This document shows, piece by piece, positions 38,139 through 42,408 of a stretch of DNA of 42,408 bases (position 1 is its first letter; each line of letters begins with the position of its first letter). The DNA is from Pseudomonadota bacterium. Its GTDB lineage: Bacteria > Pseudomonadota > Gammaproteobacteria > Burkholderiales > Burkholderiaceae_C. A model generated the notes under the pieces. That model was not told the origin of the DNA, did not search any database, and worked only from the letters and a program-made list of their open reading frames with translations. The position numbers and the translations under genes are program-made. The DNA is taken from NCBI GenBank assembly GCA_021815805.1, contig JAKAZQ010000007.1:47604-90011 (forward strand), written 5' to 3'.

Positions 38139-38332
38139 CGGGTGCTGCTCGACGCGATCCAATCTTGCTCGAAGCGCGCTTCGATATCTTCGAAACAGGT
38201 GAACCGGACGGCTTCAACCTGTCCGAACGCGTGGCGGTGGTGATAGCCGTGCGCATTGTCGTAGCCGATGACGCGCCCCCCTGCATCCAGAGTCCCTTCG
38301 CCACTCGAGGGCGCTGTCAGGGAACATTGGAC
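38135..38332 (-). pseudogene. Toxin C-terminal remnant (TumE/DUF6516-like, probable)
   Basis: An open reading of 65 codons before TGA at 38135-38137 with no start codon; a TAA stop lies just upstream at 38333-38335. The recognisable part reads DAGGRVIGYDNAHGYHHRH and then FGQVEAVRFTCFEDIEARF. The GYDNxHG..HHRH pattern followed by a short acidic helix is typical of small TumE/DUF6516-type toxins. The N-terminal half is missing, so it should be inactive. It directly abuts the vapBC promoter, which suggests one toxin-antitoxin locus replaced or truncated another. Confidence 0.45.
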
Positions 38333-38356
38333 TTACCATGTAAGACGATCTATGAT
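38327..38356 (+). promoter_or_regulatory. vapBC promoter with internal palindromic operator
   Basis: TTGGAC (38327-38332), 18 bp, TATGAT (38351-38356): a good sigma-70 pair placing the start about 25 nt before vapB. Between the boxes lies the perfect inverted repeat CTTAC-CAT-GTAAG (38332-38344), which suits autoregulation by the VapB/VapC complex. GGAG at 38378-38381 is 6 nt from the vapB ATG. Confidence 0.6.
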
Positions 38357-38387
38357 CCCGATCGTTCCAACGAGGCTGGAGACCCAC

Positions 38388-38651
38388 ATGTCGACGCTGC
38401 TCGTTTCTTCCAAGGGCCAGATCGTGTTGCCCGCTGCCCTGCGGCGTCGGCTCGGCATGGGCGCAGGTTCCCGCCTCGAAGTGATCGAGGAGGCTGACGG
38501 GCTGAAGCTGCGGGTCGTACGGTCTGTGCCAACGGCCGATCTGAGTGGTCTGGCGGGCATGGTCAAGGCTGAGGCGCGTGGTGTTCCACGTCACCTCGAG
38601 GACTTCGACCCCGCCTCGCCCTTGACCCGTTCGCGGCGGGGCAAGTCGTGA
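38388..38651 (+). CDS. vapB: VapB-type antitoxin, AbrB/MazE (SpoVT-AbrB) fold
   Basis: An 87-aa antitoxin. Residues 1-45 are a swapped-hairpin AbrB DNA-binding domain (VSSKGQIVLPAALRRRLGM, then GSRLEVIEEADGLKLR). The C-terminal tail (about 60-87, KAEARGVPRHLEDFDPAS) is the toxin-wrapping segment. It is preceded by a good ribosome-binding site and promoter. Its TGA overlaps the GTG start of the toxin gene. It should repress its own operon and neutralise the PIN RNase. Confidence 0.9.
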   Translation: MSTLLVSSKGQIVLPAALRRRLGMGAGSRLEVIEEADGLKLRVVRSVPTADLSGLAGMVKAEARGVPRHLEDFDPASPLTRSRRGKS

Positions 38652-39070
38652 AGGCCCTGGACACGAATGTCCTGGCGCGATTCTTCATCGACGACGAAGA
38701 CGACCCGCAGGCGGCAACGCAGCGGCCTGCTGCCGTCGCCGCCCTCGCGGAACGTTGCTTTGTCTCGGTCACCGTATTGCTGGAGCTGGAGTGGGTCATG
38801 CGGGGGTTCTACGAGCTGCCCAACGCGGACATTGCTCGTGTGTTGCGAGCGCTGGCTGGAATCGCGCATGTCACGCTCGAGGACCGAGATGCCGTGCTGG
38901 CAGCGGTCGAGGCTGTCGACCATGGCCTCGACTTCGCGGACGCGCTGCATCTGGCGCGCAGTTGTCGCGCCTCCGGATTTGCGACCTTCGATCGTCGACT
39001 GGCGAAGCGGGCCAAGGGGAAGCGGGCCAAGGGTCTCGCGCTGCTTCCCCCCGTGGAGTTGCTGGCCTGA
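38648..39070 (+). CDS. vapC: VapC-type PIN-domain ribonuclease toxin
   Basis: A 140-aa PIN-domain endoribonuclease. Acidic catalytic residues are in place: Asp5 (ALDTNVLARF), Glu46/Glu48 (LLELEWVMRG), Asp95/Asp98 (DFADALH) and Asp115 (TFDRRLA). It starts with GTG overlapping the vapB stop (GTGA, 38648-38651). Near the C terminus a perfect 14-bp tandem duplication (39005-39018 and 39020-39033) gives KRAKGKRAKG, an extra basic stretch that could touch RNA. The RNA target is not predictable. Confidence 0.9.
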   Translation: MKALDTNVLARFFIDDEDDPQAATQRPAAVAALAERCFVSVTVLLELEWVMRGFYELPNADIARVLRALAGIAHVTLEDRDAVLAAVEAVDHGLDFADALHLARSCRASGFATFDRRLAKRAKGKRAKGLALLPPVELLA

Positions 39071-39120
39071 GTGATTTCGGCCGGGCTCTCGAAGCGCAGG
39101 ACGCGCTCTGGTGAAACGCG

Positions 39121-39204
39121 CTCGCCGCGCGCGCAGTACAGGCGTTCGTGGAGCTCGGTGCAATCGCCCGGCACGCCCGAAATCCACCACGCCCTCGGTA
39201 CCCT
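39121..39204 (-). pseudogene. Fragment resembling an IS1380-family transposase
   Basis: A 28-codon stretch reads RVPRAWWISGVPGDCTELHE and then RLYCARGE, which matches the YCARGE(M)ENR region of IS1380-family transposases. Similarity stops abruptly after the Glu. No start or rest of the transposase is present. The nearby palindrome has termini of the same family type, which supports the identification. Confidence 0.45.
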
Positions 39205-39311
39205 TTGGTATCGGCCGCTTTCTCCTCTGTTCGTCACGTTTCGAGTCTCGCTACCTCTGAAACGCAAGACCGGGTCAAGCGCCCGACCTTTTGGCTCGTG
39301 AGATATCCAGG

Positions 39312-39479
39312 CTAGGAGCCTGGGCGGCAGAGGCAGCCGTCGCGAAATTCGTCAGGGGCGAGGACAGTTCGGGGGCGGTGAGGAGCCCATAGTGGCCGCT
39401 ATGGGCGACGAATCGGCGCCGGAATGGACCGCCCCTGGCGAATTGCAGCAGGCTCGCCCTCTGCCGCCCAGGTTCCTAG
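39312..39479. mobile_element. 168-bp near-perfect palindrome, MITE-like (IS1380-type ends)
   Basis: A single long imperfect palindrome centred at 39395.5. The outer arms pair 39313-39333 with 39458-39478 (20 of 21 bases), the middle arms pair 39346-39360 with 39430-39444 (14 of 15), and the inner arms pair GCCCATAG (39385-39392) with CTATGGGC (39399-39406). The right end reads CCTAGGAACCTGGGCGG inward; IS1380-family termini, such as those of ISEcp1, also begin CCTAG. There is no coding capacity. Its right end supplies the TAG stop codon of the methyltransferase gene. It could also act as a bidirectional terminator. Confidence 0.75.
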
Positions 39480-40327
39480 GGCTCTGGGGGGCTCCGAGAC
39501 AACCACCATCCGCGGCCGTGGCACCACGCGCTCGCGTCGGGGTTGTCACCGCGCACCAAAGAGCGAATCTCCCGCCAGGTCTCCACCCCCAGCGCATGGG
39601 CCAGAGAGCGCGAAGCGCACGTATCGCGAGTGCCGACGCAGGGCGTAAACCCGGCTCGGCCGAGTCCCCATGCCGAGAATCGGCCTGTGCCCGTGCGGGT
39701 GATCTGGAGCAGCAGCCCGTATCCGTCGTCGGGAGTCAGCGGGAGCACCAGGCGCCCTCCCGGCTTCAAGGCGTCCAGCCAGGGCGCCGGCAACTCCGCC
39801 ACGCCGGCGTTCACATAGATGACATCGGCCGGAGGCAGCGCCGTATCGTCGGATCCTTGCGTGACTGCGCATTGCGCCCGAAGCTCCACGTTCGGCCAGC
39901 GCTTCAGCGTGGCAGCGGCTTTTTTGGCGAGGGCCAACTCTCGTTCGAACGCCAACACGTTGCCCGTGGGTCCGACAAGGTGTGCCAGGATCGCACTGTA
40001 GTACCCGGCCCCTGCTCCGACGTGTATCACACTGTCTGCCTCACGCGGAGCAGCGGCGGCCAGGCATTGCGCGTGCAGCGACGGCTGCCCATTGTTGATG
40101 TGGTTCTGCGGGTCAAGCCCTACCAGAACGTCCTGGTACAGCCAGCGAGGGTCTGCGTCAGGAGTCGGCAGATATCCTTCTCCCGCACAGACCCACCATG
40201 GCCCGGCCTCCAGGAAGTCCTCTCGTGCAATTTGTGAAAAGGCCGCTACCAAGCGCGAGTCGCTCGATCCCGCACCACGCACGACCAATTGTGCGAAAAA
40301 GCGCCGATGTTCCTCAAGCAGCGCCAT
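39476..40327 (-). CDS. PCMT-type (protein-L-isoaspartate O-methyltransferase family) methyltransferase, likely RiPP tailoring
   Basis: A 283-aa SAM-dependent methyltransferase. The PCMT fold is marked by INNGQPSLHAQCL (78-90, equivalent to the isoaspartyl-binding GQT/SQP loop) and SAM motif I VIHVGAGAGYYSAILAHLVG (100-119). VLAFERE and ALKPGGRLVLPL follow. About 70 residues beyond the catalytic core form a C-terminal extension, as in the PCMT homologues of imiditide/lasso pathways. Its ATG overlaps the ATP-grasp gene by 14 bp, so the two are coupled. Expected role: methylate an Asp side chain of the modified precursor, leading to aspartimide. The stop codon lies in the palindromic element, so the native C terminus may have been altered. 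Confidence 0.82.
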   Translation of the reverse strand: MALLEEHRRFFAQLVVRGAGSSDSRLVAAFSQIAREDFLEAGPWWVCAGEGYLPTPDADPRWLYQDVLVGLDPQNHINNGQPSLHAQCLAAAAPREADSVIHVGAGAGYYSAILAHLVGPTGNVLAFERELALAKKAAATLKRWPNVELRAQCAVTQGSDDTALPPADVIYVNAGVAELPAPWLDALKPGGRLVLPLTPDDGYGLLLQITRTGTGRFSAWGLGRAGFTPCVGTRDTCASRSLAHALGVETWREIRSLVRGDNPDASAWCHGRGWWLSRSPPEP

Positions 40328-41441
40328 GGGTGGAATCTCCTGGAGACGCGCCCGGGCTCGAGCTCATCAGCCCGTATGTGTCAAGATAAGTGGTCGGCAC
40401 AGGAGGATCGGCTCTGAGTGTTTCGCAGAATTCTGATGAGTCGAGCACTTCCTCGAGATGAATGTCCGGAGGATTTTCCAGCCCAAGCAGTAGGGCGCAG
40501 AAGCTGCCGAGATAGGCATGCTCGGGGATGTGTCGCTCAAGCCATAGAAATTGCCCGGCCTGTTTGATTTCAAGAAAGATCATCTGTTCATCATCGGTCA
40601 GAAGGAAATCGATACAGCCGAAGATGAGGCCAAGACTTTTCATGAGTTGCGAGCATGCTGCCTGGATCGAATGAGGGAGCGCAAAATTTGTTACTGATTG
40701 AATTCTGCGGCGGTGAGCATCCACGACGTCGTTTTCTGCGAAATCAATCCGTGCGGCAAAAACGGTGTTTCCTAGGATCGTCACGCGAATTTCAGAGGCG
40801 GCTCTGATGAATTCCTGATAAATATATGGAATCCGAGATATGGCGCCTTCAATGCAAGGGATGGTAGACTCGAAACGTCCTGCATGGATGCTCCGAACGG
40901 ATCCATCATTTTCCCGGAGAAATTCCCCGATAAGTGGTTTGGCAACTACTTTCCACGATTGTTTCTGTGCGAATTCAAGTATCTTTTCCGGATCATTCGA
41001 AATCAGGGTCTCCGGGATTCCGAGGCTCACCCTCGACGCCATTTCGAGCTGTTTGGGCTTGAATTCGGCCCGTGCCGCGCATTCCTTGCGATTGACCCAA
41101 AGCGCTTTCTGCCCGAACAAATCGAATACGCGGTCCGCGAAAAACGTGCAATGTCGTCGAGCGAGCGTGCTTTGCGCGGGCTCCTGCATCGGCCGCAGAC
41201 GGTTCCAATCAATGCGCCGGAGCCAGATTGCCTCGAATTCATCCAGGGACTCCAGCCCTGGCGTATTGACGGCCAACCTCATGTTCGATTGCGAAATTTC
41301 TAAGGAAATGCGCTGTCGGGTGGGGAAGTTGCGCGGATTCCAACTCATCACGTCTGCGCCTGCGGCCCTACAGGCGGCTCGCACCGCCAAGGCGTGAACA
41401 TCTCCGCTATGGGTGCAGATGAGTATGCGGCGAGGCGTCAT
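40314..41441 (-). CDS. MvdC/MvdD-like ATP-grasp peptide ligase (graspetide maturase)
   Basis: A 375-aa ATP-grasp enzyme of the graspetide type, which joins Ser/Thr/Lys side chains of a precursor to Asp/Glu carboxylates using ATP. The pre-ATP-grasp domain is about 1-110 (ILICTHSGDVHA, AIWLRRIDW). ATP-binding residues follow in WKVVAKPLIG (about 163-172) and YIYQEFI (206-212, hinge), then EIRVTILG. The metal site has Asp278 (CIDFLLTDDEQ) and Glu291, but the usual LE-x-N reads LEIKQAGQFLWLE with Lys293 in place of Asn. DNA here is less GC-rich (30 of 60 bases at 40741-40800), which suggests transfer. 61 bp downstream of the candidate precursor; no clear ribosome-binding site. Confidence 0.85.
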   Translation of the reverse strand: MTPRRILICTHSGDVHALAVRAACRAAGADVMSWNPRNFPTRQRISLEISQSNMRLAVNTPGLESLDEFEAIWLRRIDWNRLRPMQEPAQSTLARRHCTFFADRVFDLFGQKALWVNRKECAARAEFKPKQLEMASRVSLGIPETLISNDPEKILEFAQKQSWKVVAKPLIGEFLRENDGSVRSIHAGRFESTIPCIEGAISRIPYIYQEFIRAASEIRVTILGNTVFAARIDFAENDVVDAHRRRIQSVTNFALPHSIQAACSQLMKSLGLIFGCIDFLLTDDEQMIFLEIKQAGQFLWLERHIPEHAYLGSFCALLLGLENPPDIHLEEVLDSSEFCETLRADPPVPTTYLDTYGLMSSSPGASPGDSTHGAA

Positions 41442-41502
41442 CGGTTTGGATTATCTGTTGAAGCGTGCTGCCTTCCGCCTTGCGGCATTTTGACGGATTT
41501 AT

Positions 41503-41802
41503 TCAATAGTCCGGCGGGAATGGGTGCAGCGAGCCTAGCTGACTCAAAACCCATTCATTGTCGTTTTCTCCGAGCAGCTCCAGAGTACCCGCGGCGATGT
41601 GTTGCATGAAATGGTCGGCTATCGTGAAACTCGCTCCTGGAGTCGTGGAAGGGCGCTGAAATGGGCAATCTTCGATCATTGGGGTGGAAATCCCTGTGGG
41701 TGACTTGGCGAATTGCTCCGGGCTTTGGTATAACCATGGATCTGGAAGGGATGTCAGGTTTCCAAACGAAATACCATCATATGCCATGGATGGCGGATGC
41801 AT
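41503..41802 (-). CDS. Candidate RiPP precursor peptide, 99 aa
   Basis: A small gene directly upstream of and co-directional with the ATP-grasp gene. The N-terminal half (about 1-50, from MHPPSMAYDGISFGN) would be the leader; an alternative ATG gives a start at residue 6. The C-terminal half carries Thr/Ser donors (STTPGASFTIADH, 52-64) and acidic acceptors (AGTLELLGENDNEWV, 71-85), ending SLHPFPPDY. Ester or amide links between Thr/Ser/Lys and Glu/Asp, or aspartimide at an Asp such as D63 or D81, are chemically possible. No known core motif, such as the microviridin TxKxPSD, is present and I know no homologue. No good ribosome-binding site is visible. The gene call rests on position, length, base composition and residue content. 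Confidence 0.55.
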   Translation of the reverse strand: MHPPSMAYDGISFGNLTSLPDPWLYQSPEQFAKSPTGISTPMIEDCPFQRPSTTPGASFTIADHFMQHIAAGTLELLGENDNEWVLSQLGSLHPFPPDY

Positions 41803-41908
41803 TTATGGCACGAGACGAGTGTGGTATTCGAATGCCGCCATCGCCAAGTTGCAGGCGGCCGCTCGGCGGCTCGGCCTCTCGGCAGCGAGCAACGGGCCTT
41901 TCATGGGC

Positions 41909-41962
41909 AAGGCGTCGGCGCCCGGAGTGCCGAGAAACCTGGAGGATTTGGATGCGGCGCCG
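41909..41962 (+). pseudogene. VapB-like C-terminal tail fragment
   Basis: 18 codons read KASAPGVPRNLEDLDAAP, 12 of 18 identical to the tail of the intact VapB at 38388-38651 (KAEARGVPRHLEDFDPAS). The frame runs directly into transposase sequence. No AbrB domain precedes it. This looks like the debris of a second, related antitoxin gene cut by the insertion sequence. Confidence 0.5.
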
Positions 41963-42210
41963 GACATGTTCCGGCCCAGGCTCGATGAGCAGATCAACAT
42001 GAAGCACCCGCTGGCGCGTCTGGCCGGGTTGCTAGATTGGGACGAGATCCACCGCAGCTTCGCCGTGCACTTCAGCTCGGGGGTGGTGGCCCGGCGCTCT
42101 CCCCCCGCCTGGTTGCCGGTTTGCCGTACCTGCAGCACGCCTTCGATGCTTCGTACGAGGCCGTTGTGGGCACCTGGGTGGAGAACCCGTACTGGCAGTT
42201 CTTCACTGGA
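41963..42210 (+). pseudogene. IS5-family transposase remnant, frameshifted and truncated
   Basis: The reading DMFRPRLDEQINMKHPLARL and then AGLLDWDEIHRSFAVHFSSG is the N terminus of an IS5-family transposase. A frameshift at about 42083-42096 moves similarity to the next frame (PALSPRLVAGLPYLQHAFDA, then VVGTWVENPYWQFFTG). Similarity ends at about 42210, before the DDE catalytic region. No terminal inverted repeat was identified at either side. It is an inactive fragment. Confidence 0.75.
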
Positions 42211-42408
42211 CCCACCACGCGCTACCGCTCCGAAGGTCAACAAAGCATTGCTTCGCTGGACACGCCTCGCGGCCTGTGGGCACTAGATGGGCGCAGAATG
42301 GGCACCGTGCCCAAGCAGCACAGAGGACAATAAAGCCAAGGGATCCCGTCCGATGCGTGGCGCGTGCCGATTTGGGCGTGCTGTTGTTCGCCCGAAGGTC
42401 GGGTTCGT
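42211..42408. other. Unassigned sequence after the IS5 remnant
   Basis: 198 bp to the window edge. Short open frames continue on both strands but none shows family similarity. It may be further rearranged mobile-element DNA. Confidence 0.4.

Noticed and set aside
41503-41802. Microviridin-type precursor
   Set aside because: No TxKxPSD-like core or PFFARFL-type leader motif is present; only a generic graspetide or imiditide role can be proposed.
41684-42286. A 200-codon plus-strand frame as one gene
   Set aside because: It is a chimera: the antisense of the peptide gene, a VapB-like tail, and a frameshifted IS5 fragment.

Overview
The window is chromosomal DNA from a very GC-rich Gram-negative bacterium. 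It carries a TonB-dependent receptor, a complete recC-recB-recD operon, a tripartite-type ABC export set and two bifunctional c-di-GMP proteins. Codon use and gene content suit the Betaproteobacteria (Burkholderiales-like) or a GC-rich gammaproteobacterium; the sequence alone does not settle which. No rRNA, tRNA or CRISPR array was seen.

Layout. 1-8.3 kb holds transport genes: a TonB-dependent receptor, an ABC ATPase, an FtsX/MacB-type permease and an HlyD-type adaptor on the minus strand, then a divergent AzgA-type purine permease and an EntS-like MFS transporter. 8.4-12.4 kb holds a small ModE-like regulator, a PAS-GGDEF-EAL protein and a Ni/Co unit, dmeR-dmeF, with a G-tract operator and an 81-residue His-rich loop in DmeF. 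A UPF0104/YbhN-like membrane protein follows. 13.5-22.4 kb is recCBD. Divergent from recC is an overlapping light-repair operon (22.8-28.1 kb): a photolyase/cryptochrome-family protein, a 46-aa DUF2256 protein, a CRY-DASH, an iron-sulfur (PhrB/CryB-type) photolyase and an SDR. 28.3-37.6 kb holds a large REC/PAS/GGDEF/EAL protein, two unknown secreted proteins, a renalase-like FAD oxidoreductase and a soluble chemotaxis transducer.

The right end (about 37.7-42.4 kb) is a different kind of DNA: less GC-rich in part, and full of toxin-antitoxin and insertion-sequence debris. It contains the decayed end of a probable TumE/TumA-like toxin-antitoxin pair, an intact vapBC-like pair, a fragment resembling an IS1380 transposase, a 168-bp near-palindrome whose outer ends look like IS1380-type termini, a VapB-like C-terminal fragment and a frameshifted, truncated IS5-family transposase. 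Enclosed by this debris is a compact minus-strand cassette: a candidate 99-aa precursor peptide, an MvdC/MvdD-type ATP-grasp ligase and a PCMT-type methyltransferase. That is the gene set of a graspetide/imiditide (omega-ester, omega-amide or aspartimide) RiPP pathway, and the precursor matches no core motif I know. It is the best candidate here for an undescribed system. One caution is that the ATP-grasp carries Lys where the family's metal-binding E-x-N motif has Asn.

How the parts fit: recCBD and the three photolyase-family genes form a DNA-repair block of about 15 kb. dmeRF is a self-contained metal-efflux switch. The two c-di-GMP enzymes and the MCP are signalling genes with no visible link to their neighbours. 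The ATP-grasp cassette looks like transferred cargo in a mobile-element-rich spot.
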